This document shows positions 9,361 through 16,892 of a stretch of DNA of 64,000 bases, one piece after another (positions within the stretch are counted from its first letter, which is position 1; each line of letters opens with the position of its first letter). The position numbers were made by a program, and so were the translations under genes. Under the pieces are notes generated by a model. The model saw only the letters and a program-made list of their open reading frames with translations. It had not been told where the DNA came from and did not search any database. This stretch comes from GCA-2746605 sp963710615 (lineage in GTDB: Bacteria > Bacteroidota > Ignavibacteria > Ignavibacteriales > Melioribacteraceae): positions 62,001 through 126,000 of the forward strand of contig CAVQBF010000031.1 in NCBI GenBank assembly GCA_963710615.1. Direction: 5' to 3'.

Positions 9361-9389
9361 AAAAGGGAAGTAAGAGCTTCCTTTTTTTT
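9361..9389 (+). terminator. Intrinsic terminator of symporter gene
   Basis: An AAAGGGAAG / CTTCCTTTT hairpin (one G-T pair, 6-base loop) is followed by a T run, 35 bases after the symporter stop. It closely resembles the terminator after the aquaporin gene at 16222-16256. Confidence 0.8.
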
Positions 9390-9399
9390 CTATATAAAT

Positions 9400-9445
9400 A
9401 ACCCAGATTAGATTTTGATTCTAGCAGTTTTACCAATTTCACAGC
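9400..9445 (-). pseudogene. Decayed tRNA-Leu(CAA) fragment
   Basis: About 45 bases align without gaps to the D-arm, anticodon-arm and variable region of the intact tRNA-Leu(CAA) at 16258-16342, with about 8 mismatches. The CAA anticodon loop is kept, but the anticodon stem has a mismatch, and the acceptor and T arms are absent. It lies directly after a terminator, as the intact copy does, so a terminator-plus-tRNA unit may have been duplicated and then decayed. Confidence 0.65.
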
Positions 9446-9567
9446 CTACGAGTTAATTTAGTTGTATGATCTAAAATGAACAAAAAAAACTAAATAATAT
9501 TAAATTTTATTAAATTACAGTATAAAGTTGGAAATGAGTTTTTAATATTGAAACTGGGGAGAATATT

Positions 9568-9939
9568 ATGAATAAAAAAACTAATGGGGTAAAACAATCA
9601 CCGGGCGGACTTAAAGAAATCAGAGAAATAATTTTTGGAGAAGCCTTAAACAACCTTCAAGTTCAAATTAATGAATTAAAAAAAGAGAATAAAATTCTTA
9701 ACGATCAACTAAAAATCCAAGAAAATAACATTTTAAAATCTGCCTCTCTTATCAATGAACTAGAATCAAATCAAAAGAGTTCTAATTCAGAGCATTCTAA
9801 GCTCACTCAAATTATCGAAAAAATGCAATCAGATTTTGAGGCTAAAATAAGAGAACTAAAAACAACTAAAATTGGTAAAAATCAAATTGGACAAGCTTTT
9901 ATTGAATGGGGAATGAAAGTAAAACAAGATGAGAATTAA
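9568..9939 (+). CDS. Coiled-coil protein, first gene of GTPase/OmpA operon
   Basis: A 123-residue protein that is mostly coiled coil (about residues 25-105, rich in Glu/Lys/Asn with heptad Leu/Ile). The ribosome binding site GGGGAG precedes the ATG. The start SPGGLKEIREIIFGEAL may be a docking peptide, and the C-terminus ends in a short helix (QAFIEWGMKVKQDEN). The next gene starts 13 bases after its stop, so it is the first gene of a four-gene operon with an OmpA/BON membrane protein, a Rab-like GTPase and a sigma-54 activator. It could be a scaffold or oligomerisation partner; this is inferred only from context. No signal peptide or membrane span is seen. Confidence 0.72.
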   Translation: MNKKTNGVKQSPGGLKEIREIIFGEALNNLQVQINELKKENKILNDQLKIQENNILKSASLINELESNQKSSNSEHSKLTQIIEKMQSDFEAKIRELKTTKIGKNQIGQAFIEWGMKVKQDEN

Positions 9940-9952
9940 AGGTCATTGTTAA

Positions 9953-11707
9953 ATGCAGATGGATGATGAAAAAGCTTTAAAACAACTTAAGCAAATATTC
10001 CTTTCTGATTTTAAAGACAGGCAAAATCAATTTGAAGAGGAAATTAGAGACTTAAAATTTAAGCTGACCGATAAAAACTCAAAAATTGAAAATTTCTATC
10101 CAATTATTACGGACATTTTAGAGCGAAAAGTTACAGAATCGGAAGATGAGGTAGCTAAGGTTTTTTCTCCTCTAATGAGTAAAGCACTTAAAAAAGAAAT
10201 TGCAAAATCAAAAGAAGACATTATCGACGCAATTTATCCAATTATGGGCCAGACCATTAAAAAATATGTTTCTGAAGCCATTAAGGATTTTTATACTTTA
10301 ATCAACCAAAAAATTGATAATGCACTAAGAAGGGGAATATTTTCTAGGCAGGTTAAATCAAAAATAAGTGGTGTATCAACAGGAGATCTGATTCTACAAG
10401 AATCTTTTCCATTTTCAGTTAATGAAATATTCTTGATCCATGAAGAAAGTGGTATCTTAATTGTGCATGAATCTTCAACACATTCTGATATAAATGATGC
10501 TGATTTAATTAGCGGAATGTTAACAGCAATAAAGACTTTTGTAGCTGAATCCTTTAAGGATGAAAGTGGTGATCAAAATTTATATGAAATCCAGTATGGT
10601 GATTCGAAAATTATTCTTGAAAGGGGTAGATACACATATTTAGCAATTGTCGCTAAAGGAAATGAACCGGTGAATTTTGATGATGAGCTCACTAATTTAA
10701 ATGATGATATACATAAAAAATATCATAAAGATCTTAGAAATTTTAATGGTGAATTCAAAAATTTATTGGATATTAAAATACCAATTAATAATTTCCTCAA
10801 GAAATATAATCAACCAGTTGAAGTAGATAATATTGAAAGTAAAAGGGATGAGGCAAAGCCAATCTTGCTATATCTATTTGCTTTTTTACTTTTATCAGTT
10901 CTAGTAATTTATAGTATAATAAAAGTGCCAGAAATTATAACTGAGAGCAAAATAAATAATGAAATCCAATCAAGATTAGATTCGATGGATAAATTATCTA
11001 CTGAAAATATAAGTTGGGAAATTGATGATAGTGCTATTAAAATATTCGGTTTTGTGAATTCATTTGAAACAAGATCAGAAATTGATAGGCTCCTAAAAAA
11101 TATACAAAATGTAGAAACTTTTGAAAATAATTTAAATGTACTTCTTGCTCCTGTTTCGGCTGATTCAATTATTTATACAATTAAAAATACATTAAATAAG
11201 ACAAAGTTTAATCAAGCAGAGGATTTATCGTTTGAAGTAAATAACGATAAGGTTGTGATTAGTGGAAAAGTTGAAACACTATCTGACAAAAGGGAATTAG
11301 GTTTTCTTCTTTCAAAAATACATGGGGTTAAATATTTAGAAAACAATTTAGAATATTACAAGTTGCAAAGTATGAGTGACGAAGAAACAAAAAATTACTT
11401 AAAAAACACTCAGTTAATATTTAATTATAGAGAAACAAAAATTAGTGAAGAGCATGTTAAAAAAATGAATCAAATAATTCCTTTTATCACTCAGAATAAT
11501 ATTTCCTTAATAGTAAATGCATTTGTTGAAACTGAAGGTAATGAAGAGCATAATAGAGAATATGCATTAATGCGCGCAGAAAATGTTATCAGTTATTTAG
11601 AATCACAAAATGTTAGCCGAAATAAACTTACTTTAAAAACTTTAGAAGCGAGGAATTTAAAAAATTCTAATCAGAGCAGAAGAATAGAATTTGAAATAAA
11701 TCAATAG
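9953..11707 (+). CDS. Membrane protein with N-terminal GTPase-partner-like region, BON-like repeats and OmpA-like domain
   Basis: A 584-residue protein. Residues 1-130 are helical/coiled coil with repeated YPI...ILxxxV units (about 49, 71 and 95). Residues 130-235 form an alpha/beta domain (NEIFLIHEESGILIVHESS, DADLISGMLTAIKTFVAESF). From memory, this resembles a domain in OmpA-family proteins of cyanobacteria and others that sit next to small GTPases. One span follows at 303-323. Two BON-like modules cover about 335-400 and 406-470. An OmpA-like peptidoglycan-binding domain runs about 480-584, ending in SRRIEFEI. This topology would connect cytosol to cell wall. The GTPase gene begins 10 bases downstream. 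Confidence 0.8.
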   Translation: MQMDDEKALKQLKQIFLSDFKDRQNQFEEEIRDLKFKLTDKNSKIENFYPIITDILERKVTESEDEVAKVFSPLMSKALKKEIAKSKEDIIDAIYPIMGQTIKKYVSEAIKDFYTLINQKIDNALRRGIFSRQVKSKISGVSTGDLILQESFPFSVNEIFLIHEESGILIVHESSTHSDINDADLISGMLTAIKTFVAESFKDESGDQNLYEIQYGDSKIILERGRYTYLAIVAKGNEPVNFDDELTNLNDDIHKKYHKDLRNFNGEFKNLLDIKIPINNFLKKYNQPVEVDNIESKRDEAKPILLYLFAFLLLSVLVIYSIIKVPEIITESKINNEIQSRLDSMDKLSTENISWEIDDSAIKIFGFVNSFETRSEIDRLLKNIQNVETFENNLNVLLAPVSADSIIYTIKNTLNKTKFNQAEDLSFEVNNDKVVISGKVETLSDKRELGFLLSKIHGVKYLENNLEYYKLQSMSDEETKNYLKNTQLIFNYRETKISEEHVKKMNQIIPFITQNNISLIVNAFVETEGNEEHNREYALMRAENVISYLESQNVSRNKLTLKTLEARNLKNSNQSRRIEFEINQ

Positions 11708-11717
11708 GGGTGATTTA

Positions 11718-12263
11718 TTGTCTGACCAAATTGTAATTAAAAAGAAAATCTGTCTATTAGGTTCTTACGGCGTTGGTAAAACTTCTCTTGTTAGAAGATT
11801 TGTATATAATAAATTTGAGGAAAAATATCTTTCAACTATTGGTGTTCAAATCAGCAGAAAGACCTTAAATTATAACGATAACCAGCACTTGATGAATACC
11901 GAAGTCAACCTGTTCCTTTGGGATATTGCAAATATTGAAAAGTTTGATAGCGTTGTAAAAAGTTATATTAGTGGAGCACATGGAGCAATCATTGTAGCGG
12001 ATATTACACGTCCAAACTCTCTAACTCCAACCATTGATTTTGCAAATAATTTCATCGATGCTAATCCGGATGGCAAAGTAGTATTTGTTGGTAATAAAAC
12101 CGATTTAGAAAGCGATATTAAAATTTCTGAAGATGATTTTCGTTCAAAATCCTTATTACTGAATAGTGACGTCTTTTTCACCAGTGCTAAATCCGGTGCT
12201 AATGTTGAACTGTTGTTTCAATCTTTTAGCTTAAAGTTGATCGGAGCAGAAAATAGTGGATAG
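11718..12263 (+). CDS. Rab-like small GTPase with altered G3 motif
   Basis: A 181-residue Ras-superfamily GTPase. G1 is GSYGVGKT (residues 15-22). The switch I Thr lies in STIGVQ (about 39-44). G4 is NKTD (126-129) and G5 is SAK (156-158). The G3 box, normally DTAGQE, reads DIANIE (69-74): the conserved Gly is Asn72 and the catalytic Gln is Ile73. Intrinsic hydrolysis is therefore probably slow, or depends on a partner. The start is TTG, with GGGGTGA 7 bases before it. Context with the OmpA/BON protein suggests an envelope-linked polarity or signalling switch, similar in principle to MglA-type modules. This is not MglA itself. Confidence 0.88.
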   Translation: MSDQIVIKKKICLLGSYGVGKTSLVRRFVYNKFEEKYLSTIGVQISRKTLNYNDNQHLMNTEVNLFLWDIANIEKFDSVVKSYISGAHGAIIVADITRPNSLTPTIDFANNFIDANPDGKVVFVGNKTDLESDIKISEDDFRSKSLLLNSDVFFTSAKSGANVELLFQSFSLKLIGAENSG

Positions 12264-13620
12264 ATTTTTTGAAAGATTTTTATCAAATCAGAAAATTGAT
12301 TATTTAATTTTTAATTCACAATTAAACTTAATCAAAAAAAGTAAAAATGTAGGTATATCAAGTGAGAAATTAAATTTTGAGGTAGGAGAAAATTTATTTG
12401 ATCTACTGCCTGAATTTTTTGGAAGCGAAGTTATAATTGAAAAAGTTAAGTCAGGTAAAAAAGAATCGTTCACAATAGAAAATGTAAATATTTTCAACTC
12501 TATTGGTGAACTGAAATACATTAATTATACAGCGCTTTTTGAAAATGAGAGTAAAAATTTAATAATATTCATTATTGATTCATCAGAAAAATCCACTCTT
12601 CAACAAATATTAAAACAGCAGCAGAATGAAATAAAAATATTAAAGGAAAGTATATCTTATCACGAAAATAACTCTCTAAATAGTATCTGGGGGAACTCAC
12701 CGGAAGTAGCAGCAATTAAAAAATTTATTAAGAAAGTTGCAAATATAAAGGAAACCACAATTCTACTTACGGGTGAGAGTGGAACAGGAAAAACCTTAGT
12801 TGCAAAAGCAATTCATAATTTGTCAGATAACCCTAATTCACCTTTTGTAGAAATAAACTGTGCATCGATACCCGAAACTTTGTTAGAATCCGAAATATTT
12901 GGCCATGTAAAGGGTGCTTTTACTAATGCATTTGAAAATAAAATTGGCCTTATTCAAGAAGCTAAAGGAGGAACTCTCTTTTTGGATGAGATTGGGGAAC
13001 TTCCAATGTCACTGCAGCCTAAACTTCTTTCGTTTTTAGAGACCAGAAAAATAAGGCAAGTTGGAAGTACAAAGGAAAAAACTGTAAATACTCGAATAAT
13101 AACTGCTACAAACAAAGAACTTAAAAAAGCTGTAGAAAATAAAGAATTTAGAGATGATCTTTTTTATAGGATAAACGTTGTTTCTATCAAAATTCCTTCA
13201 TTAAAAGAAAGGGAAAGTGATTTAGTTTTAATTGCAGAAAATTTTATAAAAGTATTATCCATTGAATTTAACAAACGAGTTACCGGCTTGACCGAAGCTG
13301 CAAAGAAGAAATTACTAAATTATCATTGGCCGGGCAATATCAGAGAACTGAAGAATATTATTGAAAGAGCCCTAATATTTTGTGAAACTGATAATCTGGA
13401 TGACCATGATTTAATTATTACAGATCAAGATTTAGAAAAAGATACGATTAACCCAAATAAAATCCCAAATGATGGTATATCATTAGTTGAAATTGAAAAA
13501 AAATATATACAATCTGCGCTTAAAAAAGCAAACGGTAATCAAACAAAAGCTGCAAAATTACTTGGTCTATCGTTAGATACCTTTCGCTATAGAATCAAAA
13601 AATTTGACATTAGTTTATAA
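12256..13620 (+). CDS. Sigma-54-dependent transcriptional activator (PAS-like, AAA+, Fis HTH)
   Basis: A 454-residue protein. Residues 1-115 form a PAS-like sensory domain, followed by a coiled coil to about 140. The AAA+ domain has Walker A GESGTGKT (173-180), Walker B LFLDEI (241-246) and arginine-finger regions. The sigma-54 contact loop, normally GAFTGA, reads GAFTNA (220-225). A Fis-type helix-turn-helix ends the protein (about 415-454, NGNQTKAAKLLGLSLDTFRYRI). There is no receiver domain, so control is not by phosphorylation. It starts with GTG and overlaps the GTPase gene by 8 bases, indicating translational coupling. It may read out the GTPase/OmpA module and drive envelope genes. Confidence 0.9.
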   Translation: MDRFFERFLSNQKIDYLIFNSQLNLIKKSKNVGISSEKLNFEVGENLFDLLPEFFGSEVIIEKVKSGKKESFTIENVNIFNSIGELKYINYTALFENESKNLIIFIIDSSEKSTLQQILKQQQNEIKILKESISYHENNSLNSIWGNSPEVAAIKKFIKKVANIKETTILLTGESGTGKTLVAKAIHNLSDNPNSPFVEINCASIPETLLESEIFGHVKGAFTNAFENKIGLIQEAKGGTLFLDEIGELPMSLQPKLLSFLETRKIRQVGSTKEKTVNTRIITATNKELKKAVENKEFRDDLFYRINVVSIKIPSLKERESDLVLIAENFIKVLSIEFNKRVTGLTEAAKKKLLNYHWPGNIRELKNIIERALIFCETDNLDDHDLIITDQDLEKDTINPNKIPNDGISLVEIEKKYIQSALKKANGNQTKAAKLLGLSLDTFRYRIKKFDISL

Positions 13621-13757
13621 ATATTATCTAGTTACTATCTGGTTATTTGACCTAGGTGGTAATAAATTTAATAGCTATTTGACCACATAACAAGTACTCC
13701 TTTTCAGAAATCTTATAAAATTCGCGTATTTTCCAAGATTTATCATTTTCTAGATTC

Positions 13758-13773
13758 TGGCATATATATTGGA
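13758..13773 (+). promoter_or_regulatory. Possible sigma-54-type promoter upstream of TSP3/OmpA gene
   Basis: TGGCAT at 13758-13763 and TTGGA at 13769-13773, with a 5-base spacer, resemble the TGGCAY-N5-TTGCW sigma-54 consensus. The last position of the -12 element is G instead of the near-invariant C. It lies just after a sigma-54 activator gene and about 140 bases before the OmpA gene, so the match is suggestive but weak. Confidence 0.3.
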
Positions 13774-13792
13774 ATATTATTTACGATAAAAT

Positions 13793-13845
13793 AGTGACAC
13801 CTTGAATAAAAGGTCCCCTACTTTTTATTGGAAAGGTTGCTCACT
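13793..13845 (+). promoter_or_regulatory. Structured 5' leader with two possible pairings
   Basis: ACCTT (13799-13803) can pair with AAGGT at 13810-13814 or with AAGGT at 13833-13837. The longer option is closed by AGTGA (13793-13797) pairing with TCACT (13841-13845). These mutually exclusive hairpins lie just before a terminator-like hairpin (13849-13880), an arrangement seen in attenuators. No known riboswitch class is recognised. Confidence 0.35.
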
Positions 13846-13848
13846 ATC

Positions 13849-13884
13849 AAAAAGGGAATTGGTAAATCTAATTCCCTTTTAACT
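13849..13884 (+). terminator. Terminator-like hairpin in leader of TSP3/OmpA gene
   Basis: An AAAAGGGAATT / AATTCCCTTTT inverted repeat (11 bp, 9-base loop) ends in TTTTAACTT. It lies about 230 bases after the activator gene and about 30 bases before the OmpA start. It either ends the upstream operon or attenuates the downstream gene. Confidence 0.65.
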
Positions 13885-13913
13885 TAAAACATATAATATA
13901 TAGGAGAAAACAA

Positions 13914-15446
13914 ATGAAAAATGTTACAAAATCTTTTAAGTATTTAGGATTGATAGCAATACTTTATTTTGCATCCTTTGCAATCGCAAATGGGCAAATT
14001 AGAGATTATGATGCTAAATTTGGTGTGCAATTCAATGGTATACAAGGGCTTACTGAATTCTATGAAAGCGAATCATTCAAACCCGGTTATATTGGTAGAG
14101 CATTTTTACGATTCGAATTAGCTGATGAACTTGAAGCTGAATTAGGTGGCGGATATGGAATACTTCAAGGAAAAGATTTTAGTGAAAACTATTATCAAAC
14201 AGAATTAATTCCTATTGATTTAAGATTACTTATTAGACCTTTTGATATGGAATCTTTTAATCCATATTTATATGCTGGTATTGGTGCACTGAAATATAAG
14301 GTGAAAGATTTACCTGTTGATCAAAGACCCGATAATATAGAAGGTGATGATTGGACAGGAATTGTTCCAGTGGGTATTGGTTTCGAATTGCCTATATCTG
14401 AATCTGTTATTTTAGATTTGAGTGGTGGTGTAACATACTCTTTCTCGGATGATTTAAACTATTTTGCTAGAGGCGCTAAAGATGCATATGCTCAAGTTGG
14501 TTTAGGTTTAACATTTGTTAGCGGTGCCGGTTCATCTGACAAAGATATGGACGGATTGACAAAATCTGAGGAAAAAATTTATGGTACCAATCCTGATATT
14601 GCTGATACAGATGGTGATGGATTAAAAGACGGTGATGAAGTTTATTCGCTTAAAACTAATCCTTTAAAATCTGATACGGACGGTGACGGATTATCCGATA
14701 ATGACGAAGTTAATAAATATTCAACAAATCCAAACAAAGTTGATTCTGATGATGACGGTCTTTCTGATGGAGATGAAATTAATAAATATTCTACCGAACC
14801 AACACAACAAGATTCTGATAAAGATGGATTAAATGATAATGATGAAGTTAATGTTCACAAAACAAATCCAACAAATAAAGATTCAGATAAAGATAAATTA
14901 TTTGATGGTGACGAAGTGTTAAAATATAAAACTGATCCAAATAAGGCAGACACAGATGGGGACGGCTTAACAGATGGTGATGAGGTATTAAAATATAAGA
15001 CCAATCCTTTGTTAACAGATACAGATATGGGAACTGTGTCAGATAACATAGAAGTCAATAGGGGAACAGATCCATTAAATGCAGATGACGATGTTGTTAA
15101 AGTTGATGTCCCAATGGTATTAGAGGGTGTTACTTTCGCTTCAGGTAAATCAGATATAACTCCTGAATCTGCAGTAATTCTAGAAAAAGCACTTAAAACA
15201 CTTACAACTTACAATGACATAATAGTTGAAATCAGAGGTTATACTGATAATGTTGGTAGAAAGTCATCAAACATTAAACTATCTCAAAAGAGAGCAGATT
15301 CTGTAAGAAATTGGCTGATTGAAAAGGGTATTGATGGTAGTAGAATTAGATCTGTCGGATTTGGTCCACAAAATCCAATCGTTCCAAATGACACTCCAGA
15401 CAATAGACGAAAGAATAGAAGAATTGAATTTGTAAGAATAAAATAA
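13914..15446 (+). CDS. OmpA-family outer membrane protein with TSP3 calcium-binding repeats
   Basis: A 510-residue protein with a signal peptide (about residues 1-28, ending near IANGQ) and GGAGAA before the ATG. Residues 30-200 form an eight-strand OMP barrel-like domain. Residues 205-390 hold thrombospondin type 3 repeats, each with a DxDxDGLxDxxE-type Ca2+ loop followed by KTNP-like spacers; about eight are visible. The C-terminal OmpA-like domain (about 395-510) has the peptidoglycan-binding elements IRGYTDNVG and NRRIEF. Such proteins link the outer membrane to the cell wall through a stiff Ca2+-stabilised linker. It follows the GTPase/activator operon and may be its target, which is unproven. 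Confidence 0.93.
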   Translation: MKNVTKSFKYLGLIAILYFASFAIANGQIRDYDAKFGVQFNGIQGLTEFYESESFKPGYIGRAFLRFELADELEAELGGGYGILQGKDFSENYYQTELIPIDLRLLIRPFDMESFNPYLYAGIGALKYKVKDLPVDQRPDNIEGDDWTGIVPVGIGFELPISESVILDLSGGVTYSFSDDLNYFARGAKDAYAQVGLGLTFVSGAGSSDKDMDGLTKSEEKIYGTNPDIADTDGDGLKDGDEVYSLKTNPLKSDTDGDGLSDNDEVNKYSTNPNKVDSDDDGLSDGDEINKYSTEPTQQDSDKDGLNDNDEVNVHKTNPTNKDSDKDKLFDGDEVLKYKTDPNKADTDGDGLTDGDEVLKYKTNPLLTDTDMGTVSDNIEVNRGTDPLNADDDVVKVDVPMVLEGVTFASGKSDITPESAVILEKALKTLTTYNDIIVEIRGYTDNVGRKSSNIKLSQKRADSVRNWLIEKGIDGSRIRSVGFGPQNPIVPNDTPDNRRKNRRIEFVRIK

Positions 15447-15456
15447 TTCTTTGGAT

Positions 15457-15486
15457 ATAGCCCACTTAATAGTGGGCTATTTTTTA
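15457..15486 (+). terminator. Intrinsic terminator after TSP3/OmpA gene
   Basis: A perfect 10-bp stem, ATAGCCCACT / AGTGGGCTAT, with a TAAT loop and a TTTTTT tail, lies 10 bases after the stop codon. Confidence 0.92.
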
Positions 15487-15519
15487 AATAATTTTAATTA
15501 TTAGTAATTGGAGTAAAGT

Positions 15520-16203
15520 ATGAAAAAATTAGTTGCTGAATATATTGGGACAATGTGGTTAGTTCTTGGCGGCTGTGGAAGTGCAGTTTTAGCTGCTGCC
15601 TTTCCTGATTTAGGAATTGGATTTACTGGAGTTGCTTTAGCTTTTGGTTTAACGGTTGTAACAATGGCTTATGCCATTGGTCATATTTCGGGATGTCATC
15701 TTAATCCTGCAGTTTCTGTTGGTTTATGGATTGGTGGTAGATTTGATAAAAATGAATTGTTGCCTTATATTATAGCTCAAGTTTTAGGTGGAATTACTGG
15801 TGCAGCTATAATATATCTCATAGTAAGTGGAAAAACGGGATTTGAAATAGGTGGTTTTGCATCGAATGGTTATGGCGAACATTCACCTGGGGGCTACAAT
15901 ATGCTTTCAGCCTTAGTTACTGAAGTTGTAATGACATTTGCGTTTTTGATTATTATTTTAGGAGCTACACATTCAAAAGCTCCAAAAGGTTTTGCAGGAA
16001 TTGCAATTGGTTTGGGATTAACACTTATTCATTTGATAAGTATTCCTGTAACTAATACGTCAGTAAACCCGGCAAGAAGCACAAGTCAAGCAATTTTTGC
16101 AGGTGGTTGGGCAATTGAGCAATTATGGTTATTCTGGTTAGCTCCAATTCTTGGTGCCATTTTAGCAGGCGTAGTATATAAATTTATTTCGCCAGAAGAG
16201 TAA
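15520..16203 (+). CDS. aqpZ: Aquaporin Z
   Basis: A 227-residue integral membrane protein with the six-span plus two half-helix aquaporin design. The two NPA boxes are HLNPAVSVG and SVNPARS. The N-terminus (MKKLVAEYIGTMWLVLGGCGSAV) and the ending (WLFWLAPILGAILAG) are close to AqpZ of other bacteria. It forms a tetrameric inner-membrane water channel for osmotic adjustment. The ribosome binding site is TGGAG about 8 bases before ATG. The gene is single, bounded by terminators on both sides. Confidence 0.95.
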   Translation: MKKLVAEYIGTMWLVLGGCGSAVLAAAFPDLGIGFTGVALAFGLTVVTMAYAIGHISGCHLNPAVSVGLWIGGRFDKNELLPYIIAQVLGGITGAAIIYLIVSGKTGFEIGGFASNGYGEHSPGGYNMLSALVTEVVMTFAFLIIILGATHSKAPKGFAGIAIGLGLTLIHLISIPVTNTSVNPARSTSQAIFAGGWAIEQLWLFWLAPILGAILAGVVYKFISPEE

Positions 16204-16221
16204 ATTATAAGAATTGAATAT

Positions 16222-16256
16222 AAAAAAAGGGAAACTACAAATGCTTCCCTTTTTTT
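16222..16256 (+). terminator. Intrinsic terminator after aqpZ
   Basis: AAAAAAAGGGAA and TTCCCTTTTTTT form a 12-bp stem with an 11-base loop ending in a T run. It abuts the 3' end of the tRNA-Leu gene on the other strand. Confidence 0.85.
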
Positions 16257-16257
16257 G

Positions 16258-16342
16258 TACCGAAGGCCGGACTCGAACCGGCACCTGGTTAACCCAGACT
16301 AGATTTTGAGTCTAGCGCGTCTACCAATTTCGCCACTTCGGC
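16258..16342 (-). tRNA. tRNA-Leu (anticodon CAA)
   Basis: An 85-base cloverleaf on the minus strand. The acceptor stem pairs GCCGAAG with CTTCGGT (one G-U). The anticodon stem CTAGA/TCTAG encloses CTCAAAA, giving anticodon CAA. A long variable arm marks the Leu class, and the T arm is GCCGG-TTCGAGT-CCGGC. CCA is not encoded. A decayed partial copy lies at 9400-9445. Confidence 0.95.
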
Positions 16343-16506
16343 AATAATTAAGATGTAAATTTACTAAAGATGAATTCTCTAAGCAATGAATTTGTAAATA
16401 TTAATTTAACATTGTCAAAATAGAATTTGCATTTTTGAATAAATTATAATTATATTTAATTAGACCTTAAGCTCCAAATAAATCACACTATTAGAGGAGA
16501 GTAAAA

Positions 16507-16803
16507 ATGTACGCTAGAGTAACCACTTTTCATATAAGTCCAAAATCAATGGATGAAGTTTCAAAAATCTACGAAGAGAGTATAATTCCAGCTGCTAAAA
16601 AGCAGCCAGGTTTCAAAAAAGCGTTTTTTCTGACAAATAATAATGCTGGTAAATTTGTTTCTATTACAATTTGGGAAAGTACCGATCTGGCAATTGCAAA
16701 TCAAAAAACTGGTTATTATCAAGCTCAGTTGGATAAATTGGAGCAATTTAATGTGGTTAAGCCTGAAGTTGAAGGATTTGGTGTTGGAGCAATGTCAATA
16801 TGA
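16507..16803 (+). CDS. ABM-like dimeric alpha-beta barrel protein
   Basis: A 98-residue protein with a strong ribosome binding site (AGAGGAGAG). It has the ferredoxin-like pattern of the antibiotic biosynthesis monooxygenase (ABM) superfamily: strand YARVTTFHI, helix MDEVSKIYEESIIPAAKK, the QPGFKKAFFLT strand, and the FVSITIWES strand. Family members are small dimers that act as cofactor-free oxygenases, heme-degrading enzymes or stress proteins. No diagnostic catalytic residues can be assigned, so the activity is unknown. It is flanked by the tRNA-Leu gene and convergent with glnS. Confidence 0.75.
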   Translation: MYARVTTFHISPKSMDEVSKIYEESIIPAAKKQPGFKKAFFLTNNNAGKFVSITIWESTDLAIANQKTGYYQAQLDKLEQFNVVKPEVEGFGVGAMSI

Positions 16804-16892
16804 ACATTTACAGACAATTAATCTAAAGTAAAATAAAATAATATAATACTTTAAAGCAATAATTATACTCTTATAGTGCTATTATGATATAG

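Noticed and set aside
13793..13880. A known riboswitch class in the OmpA leader
   Set aside because: No conserved core of a known class is seen; only alternative hairpins.
14540..15080. Tandem-repeat-like DNA
   Set aside because: It is explained by TSP3 calcium-binding repeats in the OmpA protein, with diverged DNA; not a CRISPR or satellite array.
9400..16342. Genomic island bounded by tRNA-Leu and its fragment
   Set aside because: No integrase or mobility gene lies inside, and the fragment is not the tRNA 3' end that site-specific elements copy. Kept only as a duplication mark.
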